Made by a program: the position numbers and the translations under genes
Shown: one piece after another, positions 22,340 through 35,213 of the stretch
Layout: each line of letters starts with the position of its first letter
How positions within the stretch are numbered: the first letter of the stretch is position 1
The notes under the pieces: model-generated
Database searches by the model: none
What the model was told of the DNA's origin: nothing
The model's input: only the letters and a program-made list of their open reading frames with translations
Assembly (NCBI GenBank): GCA_023213395.1
Contig: CM041465.1
Location: 200,763,741-200,827,740, forward strand
From: Cycas panzhihuaensis
Taxonomy: Eukaryota; Cycadophyta
Direction of reading: 5' to 3'
DNA length: 64,000 nucleotides

Positions 22340-24438
22340 TAGAGTTTAGGAATTCTAATCTTAGTTCAAGCATTTGAAGCCATCTTCCTATTACAAAAGT
22401 AATTATTCAAGAGCCAAGTTTGAAGAAGTATTTGAGAAGTCAAAGTTATGAAAGAAGTCTTATGAGGAGTTTTTATCACATGTATTACCAATACATTTGA
22501 GTTATCAATCAATATTTCTTTACTCATTTTCATAAGTTTATTTTTCTTAAATGCTATCAATCATTTATATCTATTGGTACTCTATTTGAAAGAAGTTTCT
22601 TCCATTATATGCTTGAGTGTTTCATCTAATCCATGTGAAGGAGATCTCACTATTATGAAGCCTGACTCATTACCAACTTATCTTGCCTAGAGAAGTAATT
22701 GCTTTGCCTTACCTTGTCTCATTTCTTCTCATAAATTCTCTATATTTATGTGTCACTTATATCTGTATGAAGGCTCTACCTAGCTTGTATTTACATCTGA
22801 TCCTTCCCCTTAGCATTAGTCAATCCATTACAAATCCATGCATTTGCATCCATAAGAGAGTGTCTCTATTCGTTTGTTTATAAACTCTACTGGAGAAAAG
22901 AGTGCTTCCATTGAAGGCACTGATGATCAAATAATATAGTCATAGTTTTTTAAGCATCATTGAGTTAATCCCTACATGGACTACATCCTCTTTCTGCTAC
23001 TACATGGACTATATCTATTTTTTGCTTCTACAGGCGATAAAGTTAACCAAACAAATGACATTCTCAACTATATATGGCTATCATATTAGCTTCATAAGCT
23101 ACATAGCCAAATGACCAATGGCTACATATTGCTTATTTTTCAAAATTGTATAGGCACAAACATATTTCTAGCATTTGGTGAATAACTGCTACTAATTTGG
23201 GGTCATTTTCATACGAATATTATTTTTAGGAATTTTTCCTACTACACTCTTACCATTTATGCTTATATCTATGTTGTTCAAATATTATTTTAAAATAGTT
23301 GAGCTTTATTATGTCACTATCATTATAGATGCATCCTTATTATTACAACTATTTTTCACATGCAAAATATTTTTAATATTTCACTTTACAAAAGTTTGTG
23401 GTACATTATAATTCTTTAGTGATGATTGAAAAAAAATATTTTGCATCCTTTCTTTGACGTATTAATACATTTTTACTTTCATAGATTTGCACATAGAGAT
23501 TTATGTCATATAATGAATTCATTTAGTATTACTTTAATTTCTACTTCTACATGTATTCATAGTTATGCAAGCATATTGTCTATAGTCTATGTATGCATTA
23601 TTTCATCTGCAAAATAATCTATTTGCATTAATGGACTTTTCATTTAATTATATATATTAAAAGAGGCTAATTTTTCTTGTGGTCCCCACATTTGAGCTAT
23701 TGACAATATGCACCCAATCATTGTTCAAAAAGGATCTGTTGTAGGTTATATGTAGCAGTTAAAGTGACCTAGTTTAGTTTTTTCAGAGGGGACCAAGGTA
23801 TTTTTTCAAGTTGTCATTTAAAGATAAGATCTATTTCTACTTTGATAGCTATAATTTTCACCAATTGAGTCAAAAGTTAGTTTAGACAACATCAACTTAG
23901 AGTTCATTCTCATGTGGTTGAATAAGTAATCACATGGCCATATTCCATTTTAGTTTGATATACTTTTTAATGAGTTAAATTGATGCAAACTTTATTTGAG
24001 TCTTTGATGTTAAAAGGCCAACTTTTTGTAAAACATTTTCAAATATATCTTAAGCATTTAATATCAAAATTTAGTTATGTTTAAAATGTTGGACTCTATT
24101 TTCTGTCCTATAGTGAGTGGTAAAGACTTTAAATTTTTTGGGATTATCTTATATAATATTTTTATGCTCAAAAGTGACACTAATGAAGGACTTCCTGCAT
24201 GATGTTCCTTATTTAAACTAGTCAAAAATCAATTTGTAATCCCCCACTAATATAAAATATTATCTTTTGAGGTGATAAAAGTCCCAATTAGGATATTTAT
24301 CTTAGTCCTAGAGGTGAAATGGGACACATCTTGTGTTTTTTGAGTATATCTCTATTGTCTTTTTAGTGCTTTTAGTTAATTTTATTTTAAGCACTTTTTA
24401 CATTTGAAAAGTTATTCTTTCAAGGCAATTTTTTTACT
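22340..24438 (+). other. CopC leader, about 2.1 kb
   Basis: No coding motif between the primer site and gag. Short open frames at 22683-22883 and 23426-23617 show no family features. Element-internal by position. I saw no clear similarity to the CopA or CopD leader. Confidence 0.55.
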
Positions 24439-25500
24439 ATGGCATGGAATATTGGAAATATAATAGTGCCTATATTTAATGGTATAAACTTTCTTAGTTG
24501 AAGTAGGTGAATGAAGCCTATTTTTATTACAAAAGATGTGGGTACTTATTGATATAGGTTATGGTTTGATTGATGAAGATGCCACTGAGGATGAAAGGAA
24601 ATACTATAAGGAGAATAAGAAGAAGGATAATGAGGCACTTGTACTAATCTTTTGTCAATTAGAAGACCATATCTTTTCTAAAGTCAGTGAAGTTGTAACA
24701 TTAAAGGAGGCTTGAAACCCACTCAAGACAACTTATGAAGGAGTTGCATCGTCTAAACTATATACCTTAAAAAGTAAATTTGAAAATCATAAGATGATAA
24801 CTCATGAAGGAGTTAATGAGTTTATTACTAAGGTCAAGGATTAGTTAACTAGATGAGATCCTAAGGAGAAATGATTAGTGGACAAAAAGTTGTTGAAAAA
24901 ATTCTAAGATATGTAGGAGATATCAAGAGGTTTAAAATGGTGGCCAGTAGTATAAAAGTATCTAAGGACCTTGATGCACTTAAAATAGATCAACTAAGTG
25001 CTATACTTCTAGAAATTGAAGAAAATAAAGAGGGAAGTAAATCTCTTAAGCATGCCTTTGCCACAGAGGTAAGAATTAGGCCCAATTACGAAGGACAAAA
25101 TTTTAGGGAGACAAGACAATCCCCTAGAAGTAGAGGCCAACTAAGAAACTAGTTTCATAGATAAAGTTATGGTTTCCAAGGTTATCATTAAGGTTATTAA
25201 ATACAAGGATAAAACAACTATTAAGGACAAGGCCTAAATCAAGGTTATCAAGGGCTAAATCAGTACCAAGGTTAAAGGTACTATCAAGGCCAAGGTTAAG
25301 GCCAAAATTTTAGACCTCAATGAAGAGGAAGAGGTCAAAGTCCTAGGGGGAGAAATCAAAGTCAAAGAGGTAGGAATCCAAGAGGTAGAGGAACTATTCA
25401 ATATTCCTACTATCATAAGATTGGTTACTTGGAAGAAAATTATTTTGCTAAAAGGTCAAGTTCATAAAAGGGGGCAACTAATATAACTGTAGAAGAAAGA
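24439..25500 (+). pseudogene. gag: CopC gag, broken
   Basis: Starts near the ATG at 24439. VPIFNGINFLS, MKPIFITKDV, GYGLIDEDA and KKDNEALVLIFCQLEDHIF match the CopA gag (KKDNEALTLTFCALKDHIF), followed by YEGVASSKL..LKSKFENHKM and an open stretch at 24871-25152. A repetitive Gly/Gln/Arg-rich region (25150-25390) precedes a zinc knuckle in which Cys and His have become Tyr: YYHKIGYLEENYF where CYCHKIGHLEENCF is expected. There are many Gln and Trp stops and a frameshift near 24540. Confidence 0.88.
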
Positions 25501-25900
25501 CATGATGATAGATTATTTCTTTTAAGTCTAATGGTCAATGAAGAAGAGGATAGCTAGTATATTAATTTAAGATGTTCCACATATATGACACATAAAGAAG
25601 AGTGGTTTAAGGAGTTATATTTAGAGATAACACCACTTAAGTAGTAATTGAAAAAAGAAACGTCTCCATAATAATTAATTTTAGAGAAACTAAAAGTATA
25701 AATGATGTCATACATATTCCAACTCTTAAAAGAACTTACTTTTAGTGGCTTAGATGATGGAGTAGTAATATAAAGTGGTCTTTGATAATAGAGAATGCAC
25801 TATCAAGGATAAATTAAAGAATAAGGCAATTGTAGCCAAATTCTAAATGACTAGTGATAGGTTATTTAAACTAGGCATACTACCAATAAATTATTATACC
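25501..25900 (+). pseudogene. CopC protease, broken
   Basis: The retropepsin site reads YINLRCSTYMTHKEEWF near 25560, where YLDSGCSTHMTG.KEWF is typical: Asp to Asn and Gly to Arg, both G-to-A changes. IPTLKRTYF-like sequence follows at about 25720. Inactive. Confidence 0.8.
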
Positions 25901-26920
25901 TTAAAGGCATCAACAAATATGAGTAAAACATGGCACAAAAGACTTGGCCATATAAATTATAATAGTTTGGCCTTAATGAAAATAATTAATATAATAATTA
26001 GACTTCTTATTATAGAACTAAGCAAGAAAATTTATGAAGGTTACATACTTGGAAAGTAGCAAAGGGAAGGATTTCCTAATGAAAGTTATAAGGATAATGG
26101 GCCTCTTTAATTGATATATACAGACTTATATGGTCCAATGGATGTGCCCTCACTTAGAGGAGCTAAGTAATTTATAACTTTTATTGATGACTTTACAAGG
26201 ATGACATGGGTCTACTTCATCAAATTCAAATCAAATGCTCTACAATGCTTTATAGACTTTAAAACTTTTATAGAAAGGCAAAGTAGATTTAGAATTCTAA
26301 CCCTAAGATTAGACAATTAGGGATAATTCATCTCAAATGAGTTCAAAGCTTATTACAATTATTGTGGCATAAGAAAATAACTCACTAATCCTTATACCCC
26401 ATAGAAAAATGGGGTTGATAAAAGGGAAAAAAAAAATTATAGAAATGGCAAGAAGTATGCTTAATAATAAGCATCTAAGAAGTGAATATTGGGCAAAAGT
26501 TATACACATAGTAGTTTATATAATGAATAAGTATACTACCAAGGCAGTTAGGTGGGTTACATTAAAAGAAGTTTAGATAGGATATAACCTAAGTATAAAA
26601 CACTTAAAGAATTTTTAGATGCATAGCTCATAAACATATACCAGAACAAAGAAGAACTAACTTAGATAATAATAGCATCAAGTATATTTTTATAGGATAT
26701 AGTGACTCATCTAGATCCTATAAACTATATGATCCAAAAAGTAAAAAGTTAATTATGAGTAGGTATATCATCTTAAATTCATCTTCTTTAAAGATGATAT
26801 ACCTACTTGTTGACAAGGATAAAGAGAAAAGTATCATGGTTGAAATGGAATCAAACTCTAAGGGTACAAATATACCTAATCCAAATGAAGTAAGACCCTC
26901 TACATCAAATTAATAGGCCC
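25901..26920 (+). pseudogene. CopC integrase, broken
   Basis: The pre-integrase motif MSKTWHKRLGHINYNSLALM is well preserved (25918-25978). The zinc site then reads YEGYILGK for CEGCLLGK. IYTDLYGPMDVPSLRGAK and FITFIDDFTRMTWVYF follow, with RLDN..(E/stop)F and NPYTP.KNG. The GYSD..RSYKLYDP-like zone at 26695-26740 ends in the inverted repeat at 26759-26806. Stops dominate the second half. Confidence 0.88.
26759..26806. repeat. Perfect 16-bp inverted repeat inside CopC pol
   Basis: GTAGGTATATCATCTT (26759-26774) and its exact reverse complement at 26791-26806, with a 16-base loop. It lies in the integrase-RT linker, where the matching CopA sequence (SRDIIFKEDD) shows no such repeat. Confidence 0.9.
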
Positions 26921-27029
26921 TTAAGTAGGTACAAAGGCTACATGACCCTTCAAATATTTTAAACACCAACTTTGATAGAAGAACCACTAGGTCTCAAAGG
27001 GTGAATTTTGTATTAATGAATCAAGTTAT

Positions 27030-27980
27030 AGAGTATAATGAGTCTCACAACTTTAAAAAGGATAACACACAAGATGAATGGAAGGAATCTACGAAGGATG
27101 AATACAATGCCTTAGTAGAAAATGATACATGGGAATTAGTGGATCTACCACCAAATAAAAATGCAATTAGAATGAAATAGGTCTATAATACTAAGCATAA
27201 GTTATATGGAACAATTGAAAAATACAAGGAAAGGTTAGTTGTTAAAGGTTATGCTCAAATTAAATGCATAAATAACAATGAAACTTTCACACTAATTATA
27301 AGACTAGAGATAGTTAGATTGATAATGGATTTAGTTACACAATAAGGTTGGACAATTCACCAAATAGATGTTCAAAGTGCTTTCTTAAATAGTTATGTGG
27401 AAGAAGAAATATATGTCTAATAAATAAAAGGTTTTAAAATTAAGGGTAAAGAAAACAAGGTCTATAGACTTAAAAAGTCCTTATATGGGCTTACACAAGC
27501 ACCTAGAGCATGGTACTCTAAGATCAACAAACACTTTAAGGATAAAGGGTTCTAAAAGAGTCAATCTAATCCAAACTTATACATCAAGATAGAAGAAAGC
27601 TCCATATTTATTGTGGGCTTGCATGTTGACGACCTAGTATACACTGGGAATGATGTTTATTTGTCCCAAATATTAAAAAAGAATATGTGTAAAGAGTTTG
27701 AGATGGTAGATTTGGGACTAATATATTACTTATTAAGCATAAAAGTTTGACAATATGAAAATAAGATATTTATTTCCCAAATGAAATACATATTGGAATT
27801 ATTATACAAGTTCAACATGGGTAATTATAAGCCACTTACAACTCTAGAAGAAGTTGGGATAAAGTTATCAAAACTTGAGGAATTAGAATTAGTTGATCCT
27901 ACACTCTATAAGCAATTAATTGGGAAGTTTAATTTACTTAATTTTAACTTGACAAGATATTATGTATGTAGTTAGTGTAG
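27030..27980 (+). pseudogene. CopC reverse transcriptase, broken
   Basis: Motifs in order: KDEYNALVENDTWELVDLPP, ERLVVKGYAQ, HQIDVQSAFLNSYVEEEIYV, VYRLKKSLYGLTQAPRAWYSK, IVGLHVDDLVYTGND and FEMVDLG. The catalytic pair Asp-Asp is retained (HVDD for YVDD). Stops include 27178 (Trp), 27343 (Gln), 27418-27423 (two adjacent) and 27748. The open stretch 27781-27975 covers the thumb (MKYILELLYKFNMGNYKP). Confidence 0.92.
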
Positions 27981-28530
27981 TTTCTAGATTTATTCATGAG
28001 CCTAAGATAAAATATTAGCAAGTAGTAAAGAGAATTCTTAGGTATCTAAAGGGTTAGTTGGATATACAGATTTAGACTGGGTAGGTTGCATAGATAATAG
28101 GAAATCTACCTCTGGATGTACATTTAGTTTGGGTTTAGCTATAATTGCAAGAAGTTATAAGAAATGGGTCATAATATCCATATCTATTATAGAAGTAAAG
28201 TACAAAGCAATTATAGCACGAGCATATAAAATAGGCTAGCTTAGAGGGTTATCTAAGATTTATAGGAAGAATAGGTTAGTCCCACTTAGATGTTTTGTTA
28301 TAATCAAAGCATAATTCAGATGACTCAAAATCTAATGTTTTATAGTAAGACAAAATACATTGAAACACAACAACACTTCATCAGAGAGTTGGTATAACAA
28401 GGCAAACTAGAATTAGTCTACTATAACATAAAAAAATAGGTGGCTGATATATTCACTAAGTTACTTAGTAAGATAAAATTTATAAAATTTAGAGATAAAC
28501 TTGGAGTCTCCCCAAATAGGCATTATGGAG
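27981..28530 (+). pseudogene. CopC RNase H and C-terminal tail, broken
   Basis: YTDLDWVGCIDNRKSTSGCTF keeps the first Asp region, then EVKYKAIIARAYK for the Glu motif. The third motif is garbled (RCFVIIKA). The tail KFIKFRDKLGVSPN.HYGGE is nearly the same as the CopA tail KFYKFREKLGVIQNEHYRGE, which is the key to seeing the CopA deletion. Confidence 0.88.
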
Positions 28531-28536
28531 GAGAAA
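28525..28536 (+). other. CopC polypurine tract
   Basis: TGGAGGAGAAA directly before the 3' LTR. Confidence 0.85.
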
Positions 28537-28872
28537 TATTGAAATAATTCCCATTGAGGCTTATCTCCGCCTAGGGTTTGTTACCCATATTGGAGAGATA
28601 ATGAAGATATTGGCAAAGCTATTATTTTGGCTCTATGTTAGACCTTAGCTGCACATAGTCACATCTTATCAGATCTTGGCATCATCCATTCCAACATTTA
28701 TCAATGACAGTTGGTAATGGATGTTGAGTGGTGTGCCATATCTCACTCACATCTTACCTATTTATCTATGGGGTCTAATAACCCTAGTTTTCATTAACAC
28801 TACCATTATATCAAATTGTTAATTTTCTCTCTCATGCATTTTCCATGCTCCGTGTGTCCCTTGATTTCGTCA
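28537..28872 (+). repeat. CopC 3' LTR (336 bp)
   Basis: Begins TATTGAAATAATTCC and ends GATTTCGTCA. Aligned end to end with the 5' LTR. Confidence 0.92.
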
Positions 28873-29625
28873 AGCATCAAAGCTCGATGGTGTGATATTA
28901 TGGAGCCTGTATATTATCAAAGTGTCCTTCATATGTTTATAGTTCATTATAGTCAAATTTAGAAAATTATTAGGGATTTGTATTAAGTTTTAAAAATTTA
29001 AATATAGAAAGAACTAAGAACTAATTGGGATATGCCAGTTTGATTGAAACATGGTAAAATCAAGTGTATGATTGATAAGATAATGGTGAGATTTATTATT
29101 GCATTTTTTATGGACATTTTATTATATATGTGGTACCTATGAATTGCATATAAATATTTTAATATTGACTCTACATAGTGTGAAAGAGGTTATTGCTGCT
29201 TAAGCTCACTTATGTAAGATTGATCACCCTACATATAAGAATAAGAGTAATTACAGATAACATAATTAACTACAAAAGAGAGTATCTATTTTGGTTCATT
29301 TATAAGGGTCATTGTGAGTGTCCTACTGGAGATTCATTGCCATGGAGAACCATCTTCTTAGGCTTTTTATTATTTTTTCTTCACCAGTATTTATGATGAG
29401 TTGGGAAAATTAAAAAAGGACAATTATATAACAAGTTAATGTAATAGAGAAGGGCATGGATGAACCATTGAAAATTTTAGATTTTTATATATGGATGGTT
29501 TTAAAATATTTGTTTTAAATGTGTTTCTATGATATTTGAAGTTATTTAGTGTAGGGGTGGCTATGCATTAAAATATTGGGTCAAATTGTGGTTGTGATGA
29601 AAGAGGAATGTTGAAAATTAATGCA

Positions 29626-29628
<3 letters not shown>

Positions 29629-29660
<32 letters not shown>
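29629..29660. repeat. (AG)n microsatellite
   Basis: About 16 uninterrupted AG units. Confidence 0.95.
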
Positions 29661-29663
<3 letters not shown>

Positions 29664-31144
29664 TCAAAAAACCAACAATATTTAACACTTTTTAAGTGAT
29701 TATTTATTGGATAGCTCTTTGATTCTTATTTATTTTTGGGTTATGAGGATGTAAAAATATTCTTGAGTTAGGGGATAACATGTTTGTTATGGTTTGCTAC
29801 TTCAAATTTGATAAAACAACTCGTTGAGATTTCATGCAACATGCATTTTCCCTCTCCATTGAAGATGAGAACTTTTTTAGTGTTTATAGTCATTTTTCTT
29901 GATGATTAAGGGTTCTATTGACTAAATATTAACTTTTGGAAGTAGATATATTGTTTAGTAGCACATATATAGAAATGTTCAAGCTTCAAATCCACCCATA
30001 GAAGCCTACATAGTCAATGCATAAATTGGAAACCTAAATGGTATGTTGGACAACTTTGAATTGATGTATACCTTTATTTTCTATATTTTTTCCATAATTT
30101 GGGGCTATATAAAGATTTATAAGGCATTATTATGATGTAGGTAGTTCTTATATATTAATTATTTGCTTCAGTTTTGTTAAAACAAAACAAGAAAATTATG
30201 CAACTCCATTAACATTTTTGGGTGACTTCATGGTGGTAAAACCTTTGTTTTCTATATTTTCTTCAAGTTATATGGTTGGAATTCCATTGTAGAGGCTTTA
30301 TAATATAGTAGGAAGTTTAGATTTGTGATCTAATACTTCGGATTTGGCTTAAAATAAAAGAGATATGCCATTGAACCTCTATGGTAAATGTATAAACCAC
30401 ATGACTTAATTTTTTAAGAATAAAGTTAAGATGTAATTTAATTATATTGTAATGCCACTTCAGGTATACCTGGCCCCTAATCACCTTTTTTTTATAGTCA
30501 TATGGTGTTTTCTCATGACTAAGTGCAAAAAAATTAAAGTGCTAAAGTGATTTTCTAGCCAAGTTTCATTATTTTATGATAGACAACTACTTTTTTTGGT
30601 ATATGGTGGCATACTTTTAATCTATCTAAACTATTAGAAAGAGGGTTTAGATGTATATGAGTTGACTAGTTGTAAGGTATGATTTAGTGATGCTTTGATA
30701 GATATTTTAATGGTTGAAATTGGTGCATTAAAATCTAATATACTTATAGGGTATTTTTTTGGTAATTTGAAGCATGATTTGGCTTTCTCTTGATAATTTA
30801 TAAGTTCTTGAGTATGCAATAATGCTTATGGATGTTTAATGACAAATGCCTTTAGTTTATTTATTAATAAAAAAGGAAGAGAGAGAAATTATTAACCCTA
30901 TACATGTTGAACTCTTTAAATAGGAAAAAGGGAAAAAAATTGCCCTCTTCACTAAAAGAGAGAAATGATATTTTATTGGCTTAGGATTATTTTATTTACT
31001 AAAAAGTCATTTGATGACTCTAATATGGTGAGAACCCATTATTTTGAAGAGAGGGAGAAAGAGATGGAGCTAAAATGCACTAGTCTTGTCACTTATTTTA
31101 TGCTAATTAAATATTGAAGCTACTAAAATATGTTTATGATTGAG

Positions 31145-31201
31145 TAAGGGTCAAGATTTGATATTGTGATAGAATAAGGGTCAAGATTTGATATTATGAT
31201 C
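31145..31201. repeat. 30-bp tandem duplication
   Basis: Two adjacent copies of TAAGGGTCAAGATTTGATAT plus about ten more bases, nearly identical and hence recent. Confidence 0.9.
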
Positions 31202-31506
31202 AAAGCCAACCATTGAATTGATATTTGGACCAGCCACTATACTAAAATATAGTGTTAATCATTGGTGAATTATGTACTAGAAAAACTTCTTAAAAAACTA
31301 ATAGAGGCAATGGTTGGTCACCCATGTTGTTCGACAAATGGTCATCACTTTATATAGACATTAGCATTTAGATGCAAATTTAAGAAGGATCATAAATCAC
31401 TAGATATGAGGAAAGATTCTTGGTTTAGGAAATATCAATTTGTTGTATTATATGAGAAAAAAATGTTTATGTGGCATTGTATTTTATGTATAATTAAACT
31501 TTTTTT

Positions 31507-31517
31507 TAAGGTGGGGG
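31507..31517 (+). other. Polypurine tract before LTR
   Basis: AAGGTGGGGG after a T-run, immediately before TGTTAGG. Confidence 0.6.
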
Positions 31518-31855
31518 TGTTAGGTATAATATTTAATTATTAGTGAAAAACCCCTTGCATAATCTTTCTCTTTTATAACTATGAATATGTGAACCTATGG
31601 AGAGCTATGCCAAGCTTACATCTTCACATTCACTCTCATAGGTCTCAAGGAAGGTTCTCAAATGTAATTGGACATTCATGAGGTGTACGTATCTACAAGT
31701 ATGAACTCTCTCATAATATAATATTTAGAGATGATCATTTTCCACAAGTTTTATTATCTTATATGTTGATGGTTACTTTATTTTAAGTATCTTTATTATT
31801 ATATCTTAAATACCATGTTTATGTGTGTATGCTTCATTATAGATTTTTTCTAACA
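31518..31855 (+). repeat. Isolated copia-type LTR (338 bp)
   Basis: Bounded by the inverted ends TGTTAG and CTAACA and preceded by a polypurine tract, as a 3' LTR would be. It is followed by CAAATGGTAGAGTTATG, which resembles a primer site TGGTATCAGAG with three bases missing, as a 5' LTR would have. It could be a single LTR shared by two tandem copies or a recombinant. No coding domain was recognised on either side. Confidence 0.5.
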
Positions 31856-33800
31856 CAAATGGTAGAGTTATGCAACTTTCTTCCATGGTGACAAGGTTAG
31901 CCTATATTCTTTGTCTTGCCTATTATTTATTATTATTTAATGATTATTTGTATTATATTTTATTCTACAGTAATGCCATTGAGATGTTATATTTTCCTCT
32001 CTAAGAATATAGAACACATCAAAAGAATCACTAAGTAGTTATATATATCTTCTTTGTTTTTCATTTACATAAAGTTAGACAAAGATGTATTATAGACCTC
32101 TATGATCCATTCTAAATTCAATATATTTAACTTACAAGTATTATATCCATTATTTAAAAGAATAAATAATTAAGACTAATTCTAGATCATGCATGTGGTG
32201 GTTCCTTTCATTTTTCTTTACTTATATACTCTTATGTTGTACTATCATATAATCTCAACTTTGTGTACAACTAAACCCTTCTCCACTTGCATTCATAAAC
32301 ATAGGGGGGAATAAAATATATGTTTTTATAAGGAGGTGTTTCAACTTATTAAAATTATTTTTATATAATTGAGGTCATTTAAAATTTTATCCTTTCTTTT
32401 AAAAAATGAATAGTGGATTTTTAATTTGAGAAAAAAAAACTCCATATTTTTTTGTAGTGAGCTACTAGTTTTAATGATACTCTTTCTTTTACTATTAAAG
32501 GTGGAGTGGGCCACTATTTTATGATCTTAATCTTCTTGAGATTAGTTATCACCACCTTTTTCAAAATGATGTTCCTTAAATAGTGCATTTATGCTTACCC
32601 AAGCACATGCTAAGTTTGTAATGCGTTTGGTTTTCTAGGAATTCTTACATTATTTATAATAGTCCTAAATAGGTCTAATTGAACTTGAATAAGGATTATT
32701 AAGAAATTAATATATTGATTATAGTTAGATAAATAATTAGAGAAAATGAGTAATTAATTAATAATCTTAAAGATCATTGTGATTGGTCAATAAGATATGA
32801 TATTTAATTATATATGTATAAAATATTATTCAATCATATGGTAAAAATATCATTAGAATTAATACTTTTAGTCTTTACCCTTGTTTATTAACCTTTGGGC
32901 CATTACATTGGTATTGTTTCCAACAATTTTTAGGGTTATCTAATTAGGTATCCTATGTTCTTAATGGTATACTCTATTATGGAAATGAATCAGTATGTCA
33001 TTTAGGAAGACCAATACAAAATTATCTAAGTAGGATCTAGAGATATTATACATCAAATACATGAAAGTTACAAATGCATTAGATAACCCAAATAATATTG
33101 TTGTAAATTTATAATTTTAAATGCCATTTTATGTGAATCATTTAATTTCATACAAATCAAATGATACCCTTTTGAGATAACTTCATGTCTAATCCATTGA
33201 GTTATCAATGTGTTATTTAGATCAAGGAAATAAAATATAAGTGACATGCAAACTAACTAAATCTAACCAAAAGAGATATTAAGAAATCTAACTTCAAAGT
33301 ATATAATAATATATAAAAAAAAATTAGTTATAGAGTTCCTTCATTTATTGCATATATCATTATATATATCAAATAAACAAACTACCAAAACATAAGAATA
33401 AAGATCCCATAATGATATATCAAAGAAAATTATTTCCCTGATTTTGGGTTTCTTACCCTCAATCTAGGAATTCCAAGTGTATTCACCGAGTCTCACATAT
33501 TAAATATGCATATGATATTTACCATTATCTTGATGTTGCATTTGATCACATGCATTTTCTTGTCATTTTTCTTCCATATGTATTTGATGGAGCATTTTCT
33601 TGTTTGTGTGTACATATCGTATCTCCCTTTTGTTAGTGATGATATGGGATATATCCCCAATAATAGATTATGTTATAGAGGTATAACTATATAGGTTGAG
33701 TTAATATACTTAACAATCATTGCCATGCATTTCTTACATTGCTTTTTTTTCTTATTTGTTTTATCTCATATACTTTATTTTGTTTTACATACTTTTCTTT
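31856..33800. other. AT-rich region, nothing recognised
   Basis: No retroelement or host-gene motif on either strand. Short open frames such as 33506-33694 are low-complexity and not protein-like. Confidence 0.4.
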
Positions 33801-33829
33801 CTTTCACTCCCTAGTTCCTCATTTGAGTG

Positions 33830-34570
33830 ACCTTTTCTAATTGGCATGAGTTAGTACTTCCCTGTGTTGGTTTATATGGGTTAAACATAAGTTAAGTTTC
33901 CCTATACGTTAACTATCTTATAAGTTAGATATAAGACAATGACATTTTGAGTAATTCATTTTGGTCAACCTAAATCTTTGTTATTATTTCTCACCTTACA
34001 TTATGTTTCTTTTATTTTTTTAGCATTGTATTTGAATGTGATTGATTGTTTCACCCGGTCTATTATTTATATCTCTTTGAGTAGAAGTGACTTAAGTTCT
34101 TAAGGTTAAAAATAGATACCATATAAGGGAGTTATACTCCTTTTATGTTTCCACTTTCTCTCATTGGTCAACCTCATGATGCCTTGAGGATAAGTTCACA
34201 ATTATCCCTAAAAAGCTATGCAATTAATGTAATTGGTTCATTTAGGGGACCACTTCACTATAAATACCCCTCATACCTTCTCTTTTGAGACATATAGAAA
34301 GAGCCATTACAGAGATATCATGCTATTATAAGATGCCACACTTGTATGATGAGGAGATACTCTGTGATTTTTACTAATGATCATTTAAGACATTTTCATT
34401 CTCTACATATTAATACTCAAGGTATTTTTATTAATTTGAGGGCTTGATATTGTCTCGGTGAGACTTTTCATTTGATTATTTCTTTTATTTTTTTATTTCA
34501 TCTTCTTGTTTGACTTATTTTATCATAAGAAAGATTTATATGGTGTTTGTTTTAATTAATTACACCCTCT
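33830..34570 (+). promoter_or_regulatory. Possible LTR-type promoter region
   Basis: CTATAAATACCCCTC near 34258 looks like a TATA box, followed within 60 bases by a GAGCC..TACAGAGA zone. The setting, about 3.5 kb upstream of the Tat1 gag, would suit a Tat1 5' LTR. No partner copy is visible in the window, so the boundaries and identity are guesses. Confidence 0.25.
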
Positions 34571-35152
34571 TCTAACATTGACCAAGCCTCGTACCTTTTT
34601 TGTTTATTATTAGGGATTGACTATTTGATTGCATGGTAATTTAATGACTTCTTAACATGATGGCTCAAAGAATTCATACCAATTATGCATGTGCTTGACT
34701 AATATTACTAATGATACAAAGATCATTAAAGTATCCATAAAAAGTAGCTTATTCTAGCGTCTTTCAAAGCTACAACTCACTTTTATTTTTCATCCTCTTT
34801 CAACTTGATTTTAACCCAATGAATTTTGTCTCATATATTTGTTTCATCTTATGAATTCAAGTATCCCTCTATTGATTCAACATGTTGATCTATGATGAGA
34901 TTTTCTTTGACTCTTTTTTACCTTATTTGATGAAAACTTTATTTTTTCAAGGCTTCCTTGTTGGTTGCACATTTTATAATAGGTCACATTTTTAGTATTA
35001 CTTAAAAATACAACTTGTCTCATAAGATACAACCTTTGTATAACTAAAATTGTGATCTCCTCTTGGTTGTATTTTTAGTGTATCTTTTATAGAAAATTTC
35101 CTTGTAGCTTGCATTTTTCAATGTTGGTCATGGTTTCCATCTTCTTGCATAA

Positions 35153-35213
35153 TATCTATATATACATACATACATACATATACATATACATATACATACA
35201 TATATATATATAA
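35153..35213. repeat. (TACA)n/(TATACA)n microsatellite
   Basis: Compound ATAC/ATATAC repeat ending in (TA)n. Confidence 0.92.

Larger units (their letters stand above)
22000..28872 (+). mobile_element. CopC: complete Ty1/copia retrotransposon, heavily decayed
   Basis: Plus-strand element of 6873 bases: 5' LTR, primer site, 2.1-kb leader, gag, protease, integrase, RT, RNase H, polypurine tract, 3' LTR. The flanking pentamers are GGTAT (21995-21999) and AGCAT (28873-28877), which fit an original GGCAT with one transition on each side. It is inserted in the Tat2 integrase. Gag and the 3' tail resemble CopA closely, so both belong to one family. Confidence 0.92.
28878..31506. other. AT-rich stretch without recognisable genes
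   Basis: By position this should hold the upstream half of Tat2, but no gypsy RT or gag motif is visible on the minus strand. If it is the internal part of the element ending in the LTR at 31518, that element lacks recognisable copia domains. Contains an (AG)n run (29629-29660) and a 30-bp tandem duplication (31145-31201). Confidence 0.4.

Noticed and set aside
28878-31506. Continuation of the Tat2 integrase, RT and gag beyond CopC
   Set aside because: Expected on the minus strand, but no RT, protease or gag motif could be read, so I do not annotate it as Tat2.
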